Shown: in pieces, positions 7,404-16,764 of the stretch
Position numbering within the stretch: position 1 is the stretch's first letter
How the letters are laid out: every line of letters starts with the position of its first letter
Assembly (NCBI GenBank): GCA_003134505.1
Contig: PLBK01000012.1
Location: forward strand, 1-64,000
DNA from: Actinomycetota bacterium
Lineage (GTDB): Bacteria; Actinomycetota; Thermoleophilia; Gaiellales; Gaiellaceae
DNA: 64,000 nt
Direction of reading: 5' to 3'
Notes under the pieces: generated by a model
Seen by the model: only the letters and a program-made list of their open reading frames with translations
Database searches by the model: none
What the model was told of the DNA's origin: nothing
Made by a program: the position numbers and the translations under genes

Positions 7404-8438
7404 TCATGAACCCGGTCGCCACGCCGGGTCGTCCAGGCTGCCGCTGCCGACGGCATTCGCGACGATGCGGGCTCCCGTCCCGTCGGCGTGGACGACCCGG
7501 ACCTGGCTTCCGTTCGCTGTCACGATTGAACGCCCGTCGGGCGACCAGCCGAGCGAGAGATCACCGTTGCCGGCGTAGACCGAGTGTCGGCCGCCGCCGT
7601 CCGGTCGGACGACGACCACGCCGGGTTCCCTGGCACCCAGCTCGGCGAACGAGATCTGCGTGCCCGGTGGCGACCAGGCAGCCGTGAACGCGATTGCCTT
7701 GCTCGTGAACCTGTGCTGGACGTGACCGGTGAGACCGACGGTCTCGATGTCGTCTTCGAAGGGGGCTGAGCCGGCTACGTCCACGAGCAGGCTCCCCGTC
7801 GGCCCCCAGGCGATCGACTGAACCAGCGTGAACCGGGCCGGACTGAAACGCACCCGCACGGCCCCCTTGCCGTTCGCCCCCACCGTCACGAAGTCGTTGC
7901 CGTTGTCGCTCTCCACCACGAGGCGCTTGCCGTCGGACGACCACGTCGCGGACCGACCGTCGATCAGGCGCCGGGGCGAGCCTCCGTCGATGCCGACGAG
8001 GTACACGCCGTACGGCGCTTTGGTCGCGGGCGTGTAGGCGACGGTCTTGCCGTCGGGCGACAAGGTTTCCGGGTGGCCGCCGACGACGTTCGCAGCCAGC
8101 AGCCGGCGCCGCAGAGTCGTGACGTCGACTGCATAGATGCTCTCGCGAGCGCTCGACGCTTTGCCCGTCTGCTGCGCGTAGACGAGCGTCTTTCCGTCCG
8201 GCGTCCACTGAAGGTCGAAGAACCCGCCATTGACCGACGCCAGCAGCTTCGAGTTGCCGGCGGTCGCGAGGCGGTCACTCGGAATCAGGTCGATCGCGGC
8301 CGGCCCGAGCAAGCCCGGCCTCGCGCCCGAGCTCACGACAGCGATCTGCCCGGCTCCCGTCGCACCGGCGCTCGACGCCGCGAACAAACAACCCAGAGCC
8401 ATCGCGCCTACCCCGATCAGGGCGGTCACGCGGTTCAC
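7404..8438 (-). CDS. Secreted TolB/WD40-like beta-propeller protein
   Basis: Repeated WTPDGKTLVY, LSPDGKTVAYT, WSSDGKRLVV, WSPDGRSIVT; signal peptide; GTG start at 8438. Confidence 0.88.
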   Translation of the reverse strand: MNRVTALIGVGAMALGCLFAASSAGATGAGQIAVVSSGARPGLLGPAAIDLIPSDRLATAGNSKLLASVNGGFFDLQWTPDGKTLVYAQQTGKASSARESIYAVDVTTLRRRLLAANVVGGHPETLSPDGKTVAYTPATKAPYGVYLVGIDGGSPRRLIDGRSATWSSDGKRLVVESDNGNDFVTVGANGKGAVRVRFSPARFTLVQSIAWGPTGSLLVDVAGSAPFEDDIETVGLTGHVQHRFTSKAIAFTAAWSPPGTQISFAELGAREPGVVVVRPDGGGRHSVYAGNGDLSLGWSPDGRSIVTANGSQVRVVHADGTGARIVANAVGSGSLDDPAWRPGS

Positions 8439-9250
8439 GTTCCCTGCGCTTTCGTGACCGAGAGGTTGTCGACGCTGAAGTCGTCGTTGTCGCCGCGGAT
8501 GCCGATCGCACCCGGCGCGAGAATCGGCGCACAGCCGGTGCCGTTGTCGGTCGCGCTCGCGAGCGCGACGCCGTTCCGCGAGAGCGAGATGCCGACCGAC
8601 CCATCGGGGTTGTTCCGGATCGTGACGGCGATTCGCTGCCAGACGCCGAACGGGATCGGCTCGTTCTTCACCGTCGCGAGGCTGTAGTAGCTGCCGCCGT
8701 TCGAAGGCCCGCCGGCGCACTTCTTCTTGATCACGACCGTGCTGTCTCGGCGGTTGACGGAGACGGCATAGAGCTCGGTCTCCGACTGGTAGCGGAGCCA
8801 GATGTGCACGCCGTCGATTGCGCGTGCCGGCGTGCGCGTCGTCGTCGTCAGCCCGTGGTTGAGCAGGCGCAGCGAGACCGTGACGTTTCCGAAGTCGTAG
8901 CGGCGCGTGTGGAGCCGGAAGACCGCGGAGTCGTTGCAGTGCTGCGAGTAACGGTCGACGTGGCAGCCGTCCGGGACGCCGGTCCAGCCGGTGCCGCGCT
9001 TGACGAAGAACGAGCCGCTCGTCGCCACCCATTTGCTCGAGCGGACGGCCCGCGGATCGGTCGGGTTGAGGTTCGCGTACTCATTGGTGACGAGGCTGTT
9101 CGCTCCGTTCGCCTTGTTGAAGTTGTCGGCGAACAGCGTCGCGCTCACGGACGAGCTCGCTCGAGAGGCTCCGCCGATCGCCCCCGTGAGTGTGAGCAGA
9201 AGCACGACGAGAGCCGTGTGCCTGACCCTTGGTGATCTCGCTCCGTTCAT
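8435..9250 (-). CDS. Secreted protein with LamG/concanavalin-like fold (probable)
   Basis: Signal peptide MNGARSPRVRHTALVVLLLTLTGAIGGASRA; LFADNFNKANG...WQRIAVTIRNNPDGSVGISLSRNGVALASATDNG...IGIRGDNDDFSVDNLSV; overlaps the start of the downstream gene. Confidence 0.75.
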   Translation of the reverse strand: MNGARSPRVRHTALVVLLLTLTGAIGGASRASSSVSATLFADNFNKANGANSLVTNEYANLNPTDPRAVRSSKWVATSGSFFVKRGTGWTGVPDGCHVDRYSQHCNDSAVFRLHTRRYDFGNVTVSLRLLNHGLTTTTRTPARAIDGVHIWLRYQSETELYAVSVNRRDSTVVIKKKCAGGPSNGGSYYSLATVKNEPIPFGVWQRIAVTIRNNPDGSVGISLSRNGVALASATDNGTGCAPILAPGAIGIRGDNDDFSVDNLSVTKAQGT

Positions 9251-9320
9251 CGAGCTTCTCCTTCCGAGGCGCGCTCGAGCCTGAGTGCTCGAGCGCGCCA
9301 TGTTCGACCTGGGACGCCGG

Positions 9321-9971
9321 CTAACCGTCGGCTCTCGTCAGCGACCCCACCTTGATCGCGTTGACGACGATGAACTGGGCGATGTTGGAGCCGCCACCGC
9401 CGGTCGTGCACTGGAATTGCGCGTCTCCCGGCGCCGCGTAGACGTGGTCGACGGTCAGCGTCATCGTCTGCGGCCCGCCGGCGGTCTGGGAGATGCCCAT
9501 GTCGTTGTCGCCGCCGGCGACGAGGGTGCACAACGGCTCGGGCCCCGTGCCGAAGAACGCCTTCGCGAAGATGACGTATGTCCCCGCTTGCGGGATGTTG
9601 AGATCGTCGATCGTGATCTTCGCGTCGGCGACGATGGTGACCGGGCCGCTCACATAGTGGACGAGCGCATTGCTCGGACCTTCGGGCCCCGCGGGACCCT
9701 GGGCTCCGGACGAGCCCGGAGAGCCCTTGGGGCCGGCCGGGCCTGCAGGCCCCTGCGGGCCGGCCGGCAGCTGGCCGGCCTTGAAGTCGGCCGTGACGAG
9801 AGAGCCGTTCAGCACCTTCGCCGAAGTGACCGCGTTGGCCTTCAGCTGCTTGGTGCCGACGCTGTTGTTCGGCAGGGACGTAGCGGCATAGCCGGTGCCC
9901 GCGAGGGCGACGAACAGCGCGACCATCGAGATGACGGTCGCGGGCGAGAGCCGCAGATGGCGCTTGATCAT
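9321..9971 (-). CDS. Secreted collagen-like repeat protein (SPATVI...GTGYAA family), paralog 1
   Basis: MIKRHLRLSPATVISMVALFVALAGTGYAATSLPNNSVGTKQLKANAVTSAKVLNGSLVTADFKAGQLPAGPQGPAGPAGPKGSPGSSGAQGPAGPEGPS. Confidence 0.88.
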   Translation of the reverse strand: MIKRHLRLSPATVISMVALFVALAGTGYAATSLPNNSVGTKQLKANAVTSAKVLNGSLVTADFKAGQLPAGPQGPAGPAGPKGSPGSSGAQGPAGPEGPSNALVHYVSGPVTIVADAKITIDDLNIPQAGTYVIFAKAFFGTGPEPLCTLVAGGDNDMGISQTAGGPQTMTLTVDHVYAAPGDAQFQCTTGGGGSNIAQFIVVNAIKVGSLTRADG

Positions 9972-10240
9972 GTTGCTCCTTTCGGGTTGACGAGGGTCTC
10001 CGCGACGCGCTCGAAGGAGAGGCCGGCGCGAAGGGCCGCCTCCCGGACCGTGTCGGCGGAGGCGGCCTCGTAGAGGAAGAGACACGTCTCGTCCTCGGGA
10101 ATGAAGATCGCGCGCAGGTATCTGACCGGCGTTCCTTGCCGGGTCAGCTCCTCCGCGGCGATGCGGGCCTTGGCTGCTCGCGCCTCGACGGCTGCGTCCT
10201 CGAGCCGCGAGAGGTAGAACTCGAGCAGGAATTCGGCCAT
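9968..10240 (-). CDS. Small DUF4242/nickel-binding-like protein
   Basis: MAEFLLEFYLSRLEDAAV...VRYLRAIFIPEDETCLFLYEAASADTVREAALRAGL. Confidence 0.7.
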   Translation of the reverse strand: MAEFLLEFYLSRLEDAAVEARAAKARIAAEELTRQGTPVRYLRAIFIPEDETCLFLYEAASADTVREAALRAGLSFERVAETLVNPKGAT

Positions 10241-10309
10241 GCCGAAGACGGTAGGCGCCGCCCCGCTAGAGCGAAATAGCGGAAACCATCAACATCGGAC
10301 GGGCGCGAG

Positions 10310-13091
10310 TCAGGAAGCCAGGCGGCCCGCGAGCTGCGACCGCGAGCGGATCCCCAGCTTCTTGTAGGCGCGCGACAGGTGCACTTCGACCGTGTGCACG
10401 GTGACGAAGAGGGTGGCTGCGATCTCCTTGTTGGAAAGGGCCTTCGGCCGCCAGCACCGCCACGCGCTCCTCCGTCTGCGTCAGGGTTCCCGGCGGCTTC
10501 GGTCGCCGGGCTCCGACCCGCTCGAGCTCCGAGCGCGCCTGCTCCGCCCAGCCGGTCGAGCCGATCTCGTCGAACAGAGCCACCGCCTGCTCGAGCGAGC
10601 GCCCCGCCGCGCCCCACTTCTTCAGCCGCCGCTCGCCCCTGCCGAGCGCGAGCAGGGTCCTGGCCTCGTCGAAGCGCAGGCCGAGCGACCGGTAGGCGGC
10701 CGCCGCCTCGGTGAGCGCCGTCGCGTCGTCGTCGTACGTGTCCGCCGAGAACCGCACCAACCCGTTGCAGCGCTTCGCCGTCGCAAGCCCCCACGGGTGC
10801 TGTTGGTTCTCCGCGAGCGCCCGCAGCCGTTCCGCCACCGCAAGGGCCTCCTCGGACTCGCCGAGCTCGACGAGCGTCTCGACCAGATCGGGCGCGACCG
10901 GAAACACCCCTGGCTCCTCCACACCCTCGCGCTGCGTGTGCTCCCAGACTCTGCGCAGGCTGTCGGCGGCCCGCTCATGCTCGTAGGAGAGCAGGAGCGC
11001 GATCCCCCGTGCTCTGAGCGCTTCGAGGAGATCCCAGCGGCCGCCGGTGTCCTCTGCGAGCGCGATCACCTTCGCCGCCCACTCCTCCGCCTCGTCCGGA
11101 AGACCGCGGCCTGCCGCCAGCAGGGCACGGCAGCGTTCATACATCGGCCAGATCATGCGGTCGGAAGACTCCGCCCACTCGTCGAGCAGGTCCCCGGCCG
11201 CCTTCCAGCCACCGACGCGCAGCTCGAGCTCGCACACGTGGAGGCGCAGCATGGTGTACGAGAAGGCCTCCCCTTGCTCGTCGGCAAGCGACAGCAACCG
11301 GGTCAGGAGCGTCCGCGCTCCATCGACCTCGCCTCGCCAGACGAGCCGCTGGCCGGCGACCCGCTCGGGCGAGCTCTCGATCGAGCCTGCACCCTGCGAC
11401 GCGGACCGGAACTGTTCGCAGAGGTCGTCGATCGGGCGGCCGGCGAGGCTTTGCGGCCAGGAGAGCGCCTTCAGCGCGCGCCGCTCGGCGTGCGGCCCCG
11501 CGCGCCGCGCCGCCGGCAACGCTTCCAGCGCCAATGACTCCGCCTCGGGAATCCGCTCGACGCGGATGGCAGCATCGTTGACCGCCATCTGCCCGAGCAC
11601 GAACGCGTGGAGCTCAGGGGCGGACCGACTCTCGGCGAGCGCGTGCTCGAAGTAGCGCCGGATCTCGTCGTTGTTCGCGACCTTGCCGCCCATCATGTGG
11701 AGGTAGGCGTGCGCGCGGGGCGCGCCCGGAGGCAGTGACGCCAGCTCCCGCGCGAAGAGATCGGTGACACGTTGCTTTTCACCCGTCGCCTCCAGGTGCC
11801 CGGCGAGCGCGAGCACCCGGTCGCTGTGCTCAGCCGACCCGGCCGGCGTCAGGCGCAGAGCGTGCTCGGCCAGCTCGGCCGCGTCCTGCCGGGCACCGCG
11901 CGCCGCCGCTCCCGTGGCCGCGGTCGCGATCGTGGCCGCGAGTGTCTCGTCGGGCTGGTCCGTCCCGAGTGCCAGGTGCTGGGCTCGCAACGCGTCGCTC
12001 GTGACGACGTCCGCCAGCTCGAGATGAAGCTCGCGCTGCTCGAGGGCGCTCGAGCGCTGCTTCGCCGCTGCAGCGAGGAGCGGATGCGAAGCCCGGACCC
12101 GCTCCCCCTCGACGAGCAGCGTTCCGTCCTCCAGGGCCTGCTCGACCGACTCCGGGTCGCTGAGCGCCAGGAGTTGCGGAACGCGGACGTTGGGGCTCAA
12201 CGCGACCGCGAGCAGGAGCCGTCGTACCCGGCGGGGGAGCCGGGCGACGCGCACGCCGATCAGGTCCTGGACCTCGTCCGGAACCGGCAGGTCGTCCTCG
12301 AGCTCCGAGGATCCGCGCGCGGCCAGCGTCCGCCCCAGCTCGAGTGCCAGCAGTGGGTTTCCCTGCGAGAGCTCGAAGAGCCGCCGCAGCAAGCGCCGCG
12401 GCAAGGGGACGCCGAAGCGTTCGTGCAGAAGCCGGCGCGTTGCGCCGATGCTCAACGGCCCGACTTCGACACGCTCGAACCCGATCCGCTGAACGGCCTG
12501 CTCGAGGGCCGGCGCCTGCCCCGGACGCTGGGCCAGGAGGAACCCGACGGACTCCTGCTCGATCCGACGCGCCGCATACGCGAGCGCGTCGGCGGAGCCG
12601 CCGTCCAGCCACTGGATGTCGTCGACGGCGACGAGCAGCGGCCCTTGTGCGGCCAGCGACCGCAGCGTGCTCAGCAGCCCGACGGCGATCGCGCGTGGCT
12701 CGACCGCCGTCCCGGTCGGCTCCGCCCGCAGCAGCGCTACCTCGAGCGCGCGCCTCTGCGGAGCAGGGAGGCCGTCCACCCGCTCGAGGTCGACGTCGTC
12801 CAGCAGATCCGAGAGCCCAGCGAACATGAGCTGAGCCTCGCTCCCGGCCGGTCTGGTCAGCAGAACACGCAATCCCCGCGCTCGCGCGAGATCGAGCGCA
12901 AACTCCCACAGCGTCGTCTTCCCGATGCCGGGCTCTCCCGCCAGCACACAGGCCCACGGAAACCGATCCGGCCGGACGACCTCCCCGAGGAGCGCCATCT
13001 CGGCCTCGCGGCCCACCACCTGTGCAGCAGGTTCTTTCGACCCGACCAAGCCAACTCCCGTCTCGAACCCGCCCGCCCTCGATCTCATCAT
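10310..13091 (-). pseudogene. LuxR-family (LAL-type) AAA ATPase transcriptional regulator with a 1-nt frameshift in the C-terminal HTH
   Basis: GREAEMALLGEV, LAGEPGIGKTTLWEFAL Walker A, LLVAVDDIQWLD Walker B; the uninterrupted ORF (10266..13091) diverges after LTQTEERVAVLAAEG; removing one base near 10438-10440 restores LSNKEIAATLFVTVHTVEVHLSRAYKKLGIRSRSQLAGRLAS-stop. Confidence 0.85.
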
Positions 13092-13125
13092 GACCCAGCG
13101 GATGCGGCCCGGCCGGGAGACCGGA

Positions 13126-13653
13126 TCAGGCAGCCGGTGGATCGTCCCGCCGGGCGCCCGGGAGGAAGGGTCGCCTCGCGTGCGGGGACACGTACAGCCC
13201 GAAGAAGGACGCGATCCGATTGAAGCGGATCAGGTAGACGCACCGTCCGATCGCGATCTGCGCCGCCTCCGACGGCGACCCGTCGAGGTAGAAGAGCCCG
13301 ACGGTGTCCTCGCGCAGGAGGCGGGTGTCGATCTCGGCGGCCGAGACGCCCTGGCGCCTCAGGGTGGAAACGATCCGCGCCTCCGCCCTCGTGACCGGGC
13401 CCGGCGAGTCGGCGAACAGCGCGACCGCTCGGACACCGCTCCAGCGAATGCCGAGCGTCTTCAGCCCCGTCGCCTCGAACCGGGCCGCACCTGTCCGGTC
13501 GGCTGCGAGGGAGCGGTCGTTCCGAACGCACGTCGCCGACCTCGTGAACGCGTCCCCGCCGGCCGGGGAGCGGCTGTAGGTGAGAGCGAAACCCAGCCAG
13601 GCACCCCCGACGATCACGACAACCAGCACGGCCGCGCCGACGTAAACGCGCAT
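13126..13653 (-). CDS. Hypothetical secreted/membrane-anchored protein
   Basis: N-terminal TM MRVYVGAAVLVVVIVGGAWLGFALTYS; 175 aa. Confidence 0.65.
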   Translation of the reverse strand: MRVYVGAAVLVVVIVGGAWLGFALTYSRSPAGGDAFTRSATCVRNDRSLAADRTGAARFEATGLKTLGIRWSGVRAVALFADSPGPVTRAEARIVSTLRRQGVSAAEIDTRLLREDTVGLFYLDGSPSEAAQIAIGRCVYLIRFNRIASFFGLYVSPHARRPFLPGARRDDPPAA

Positions 13654-13670
13654 CCCGCTGGAGCCTACTG

Positions 13671-14126
13671 CTACGGAGACACGGCCAGGGCCGAGCAGGC
13701 CAGCTTGTTCGGGTCGCCGCCGAGCTGCTGCATGATCGCCGTCACGTTCTTGATCCAGTTCGGCGACGGGTTGCCGACCCACTTCGGCTCGATCTTGGCG
13801 ACCGTGTTGAAGCCCTTGGCCACGTACTCCTGGGCGAGCCACTGCGTGACGGCGGCGATGCCGTCTTCCCAGCACGCGAACTGATGCCCGTGCTTCGCGC
13901 CGGGCGGGTGCCCATACCCCCAGGCGTTGTGGCCCTTGAGATCGGCCTGCGGCATGTGCGGATCGGTCGCGAAGCTCGTCTCGGCTGCGGCGATCCCGAC
14001 GGCGAGTCGGCCGTCGATCCCATGGAACCGGCCGAGCACCCAGAAGTAGGAACCGCAGCCCTGCATGGGGGACTTCCTCTGCTCGAGCAGGTCGTCGATC
14101 GCTCCTCGGATCTGTCCATCGGTCAT
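13671..14126 (-). CDS. Lysozyme-like / glucosaminidase-domain protein
   Basis: FWVLGRFHGIDGRLAVGIAAAETSFATDPHMPQADLKGHNAWGYGHPPGAKHGHQFACWEDGIAAVTQWLAQEYV. Confidence 0.75.
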   Translation of the reverse strand: MTDGQIRGAIDDLLEQRKSPMQGCGSYFWVLGRFHGIDGRLAVGIAAAETSFATDPHMPQADLKGHNAWGYGHPPGAKHGHQFACWEDGIAAVTQWLAQEYVAKGFNTVAKIEPKWVGNPSPNWIKNVTAIMQQLGGDPNKLACSALAVSP

Positions 14127-14358
14127 CGTTTCGCCCTCCACGAATCGTGCTGCTCGACGTCCGGCCCCGGGAGAGTGACAGCTGTGACGTGTGCGTTCAA
14201 GCGCCGGCCGCAAACCCACCGTGCCCGTAACCGTCCCAGTAGAGAGCCACCGTGTTCAAGCTGAAGCTGGTCCGCGTCTTGCCGACTCACCGTTTTCATG
14301 GAGCACACCGCGCCGTCGCGAGCTGCGCGACGCGGCGTGCCGTGGCGAGCGGATGGTG

Positions 14359-14404
14359 AAACCCTGATCGCGGATCGGGGTTTGCCCTGAGGGCACGGCA
14401 AACC
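14359..14404 (+). promoter_or_regulatory. Candidate leader with mutually exclusive hairpins upstream of 14438 CDS
   Basis: Hairpin 1: AAACCCTGATC (14359-14369)/GATCGGGGTTT (14373-14383), loop GCG; hairpin 2: GGTTTGCC (14379-14386)/GGCAAACC (14397-14404); they share 14379-14383. Confidence 0.45.
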
Positions 14405-14437
14405 GACCGTGCGACCGTGATCGCGAAAGGAGGTGCC

Positions 14438-14638
14438 ATGAGCGCTCTGTGGATCATTCTCGCGGTGGTGTTCGTGCTCTCCGTGCTGGCGTTTGTCGCG
14501 TACGGGTTGTTCGAGGTGAGCCCGTTCGCGCATCACGTCGACCGGCTGCGCGACCCGCGGACCGGAAGGCGGCGTTGGGAGAGCCCACACCTGGAGACGC
14601 GCGACGAGTACGAGCGGACGCACGACGGCCTGACCTGA
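14438..14638 (+). CDS. Hypothetical small single-TM protein
   Basis: AAAGGAGG SD 5 nt upstream of ATG; MSALWIILAVVFVLSVLAFVAYGLFEVSPFAHHVDRLRDPRTGRRRWESPHLETRDEYERTHDGLT. Confidence 0.7.
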   Translation: MSALWIILAVVFVLSVLAFVAYGLFEVSPFAHHVDRLRDPRTGRRRWESPHLETRDEYERTHDGLT

Positions 14639-14805
14639 GAACTCTGGCGTCCCTGCCAGAGCGCATCCCGCTGAATCGGCCCACCGGCACGGGCTCTGTT
14701 CGCGCGGGCCTCCCTCGATCGAGGGAACTTCGCGACCACCGCGCAGGTTTCCGTTCGCCGCGGCGTCTCTCCGGGTACACGATCGAAATGGAGGAAGGAG
14801 CCGAT

Positions 14806-15054
14806 ATGCGCCTGAGAGACATCGCCCTTGTGAACATCCCCGCCTCTCCCGAGGGAGCGACGCTGCGCGGCACGCAACGGCTGCTGCGGGACCTCGTCGC
14901 GCTCGGCCTGGTGCAGGAGACGCGCCCGTCGGCGGCGGCGCGCCTGCAGGCCAAGCTCGGCCACGACCTCGCCGGCGTCCTCCGTGCGTCGCTGACCGGC
15001 AACCCGGGGCCTGGCCACGCGTCCCACGGCCTGCGGCCCCGCCGCGCCGCCTGA
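14806..15054 (+). CDS. Hypothetical protein
   Basis: GGAAGGAG SD upstream of ATG; MRLRDIALVNIPASPEGATLRGTQRLLRDLVALGLV... Confidence 0.6.
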   Translation: MRLRDIALVNIPASPEGATLRGTQRLLRDLVALGLVQETRPSAAARLQAKLGHDLAGVLRASLTGNPGPGHASHGLRPRRAA

Positions 15055-15058
15055 GCCT

Positions 15059-15664
15059 CTAGCAGCCTCCCGCCGCCCCGAAGGAGCCGGTGCCCGCGGA
15101 CGGATCGTCCACGGTGCCGGGGCGGTCGTAGACCGCGAGGTGGACGACGTACCACTCACCGCGCCACGAGATCAGCGAGAAGATCCCGAACGAGCGCGTC
15201 CGGCCCTGCTCGCGGTAGACGAGTCGCGAGCCGGGCGCATGCCAGTAGCCGACGCGGTTGTAGCAGTAGCCGGGCGTGATCCAGGCCCACTGCCTCGGGA
15301 CGAGGACGCCGACGAGTCTGGCGCTCGAGGCTCCGCGGCCGAGGAGGACATGGGCGGCGTGGATGTCGGCGCGGTAGTTGGCAAGCAGCCGGTAGCGGAA
15401 GTCGGCGGCCGCATTCGGGATCTGCTTCACCTGCTCGTATGCCGGCTCGGGGAAGAACGCAGGCCGGGCCGCGCCGGGCGAGTCCTCGACGATCCCGCGC
15501 CAGAGCGCCGCCATTCGGGCCCGGAAGCGGGGCGTGCTCGAGGACGGCAGCACCGTCGTCTGCGGCAGCCTCCCCGGATCGCCGGCAGGCGCCGAGGCTG
15601 CCAGCGTCGCTGCGGCGACCACGACGAGCAGCGTCAGGGCCCCGATCCGGGCACGACCGGCCAC
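15059..15664 (-). CDS. Hypothetical secreted protein
   Basis: 201 aa with signal peptide MAGRARIGALTLLVVVAAATLAASAPA. Confidence 0.7.
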   Translation of the reverse strand: MAGRARIGALTLLVVVAAATLAASAPAGDPGRLPQTTVLPSSSTPRFRARMAALWRGIVEDSPGAARPAFFPEPAYEQVKQIPNAAADFRYRLLANYRADIHAAHVLLGRGASSARLVGVLVPRQWAWITPGYCYNRVGYWHAPGSRLVYREQGRTRSFGIFSLISWRGEWYVVHLAVYDRPGTVDDPSAGTGSFGAAGGC

Positions 15665-15678
15665 CGGATCAGCCTACG

Positions 15679-16644
15679 TCAGCGGAAGGGCACGACGGCC
15701 GGCTCTCCGCTCGTCCGCCTGTAGACCGCGAAGAAGTCGCGCGTGTCGGGAGCGAGGTACCGCGCCGCGCTCTGCTGGTAGTTGGGGACGAACATGCTCG
15801 GCTGCAGGCCGTGCCGGTGGACGTAGACGTTGAAGGTCGGCCACTGCGGGTTGATGTCCAGCTCGATGGCGCGCACAGCCCCGGCCCGGATCAGGATGTC
15901 CGCGAGGCCGGCGGCGGTCTGAGCCGGCGCCGCGGCGTAGATCAGGTTCCCGCGCCTGTCGACGCCGATGCCCGTCCGCCAGACCGCAGTCGCGCCGCCG
16001 AGTGTCGCCCCCCACTCCCACCCGTTGCCGATGGTCGGGCTCGGCCGGGCGCCCTGGACGATCAGGGGCAGGTTTTGCCGGGCGAACGCGACCTCCGGCC
16101 CGGGCGTCGGCCCGCCGCGCCACGACACGATGTCCACCCCGCCGTCGCGGTACCCGATCAGGGTGCCGAGCCCGCGCCGGAGCCAGACGTACGTGTGCCC
16201 GTCAACGGAGAACCCTCCGTCGGCGCCGTGCCCGTATTTGAACCCACCGTTGAAGGCCGCGACCAGCCGCCACCGCTCGCCGCTCGGGATCTGCGCCGGG
16301 CCTCGCGGCGAGGCGCCCGGCGGCTCGTAGAGGCCTGGATAGAGCGCGAGCCCGGTGCGGGCGTGGTCGATCCAGGCCACGTAGGCGATCGCCAGCGGGT
16401 TGCCCGGATCCGGGTGGAAGGTCGTGACGAGGAGAGGCGGCGCCCCCGCGACGAACGCGCCCAGGGCGTGCCAGACACCGTCATCGGAGCCCGCAGCCGT
16501 GAGCACGGGCGGGATCCGTCGCGGGCGGTAGAGCGGGCCCTGACGGTGCGGAGCCGCGGCGATGACGGACGCGAGGATCAGCGCAGCCAGCACCGGCGCG
16601 CCGAGGAGGAGCGTCAGTCGAGGCAGACGGCGACGAGTCGGCAC
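15679..16644 (-). CDS. Phosphodiester glycosidase (NAGPA-like domain) family protein
   Basis: WRLVAAFNGGFKYGHGADGGFSVDGHTYVWLRRGLGTLIGYRDGGVDIVSW...ADILIRAGAVRAIELDINPQWPTFNVY. Confidence 0.82.
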   Translation of the reverse strand: MPTRRRLPRLTLLLGAPVLAALILASVIAAAPHRQGPLYRPRRIPPVLTAAGSDDGVWHALGAFVAGAPPLLVTTFHPDPGNPLAIAYVAWIDHARTGLALYPGLYEPPGASPRGPAQIPSGERWRLVAAFNGGFKYGHGADGGFSVDGHTYVWLRRGLGTLIGYRDGGVDIVSWRGGPTPGPEVAFARQNLPLIVQGARPSPTIGNGWEWGATLGGATAVWRTGIGVDRRGNLIYAAAPAQTAAGLADILIRAGAVRAIELDINPQWPTFNVYVHRHGLQPSMFVPNYQQSAARYLAPDTRDFFAVYRRTSGEPAVVPFR

Positions 16645-16764
16645 CCCTCAAGTTGAGCGCCGGCAGATGAGACATCCGTGAAGGCGAATCGGTCGACTCC
16701 GAAGAGGTTCGCGGCCGCTGTCGCCGAATAGTGGAGCCTGCTCCGGGCGGCGTTCGTTTCCCTC

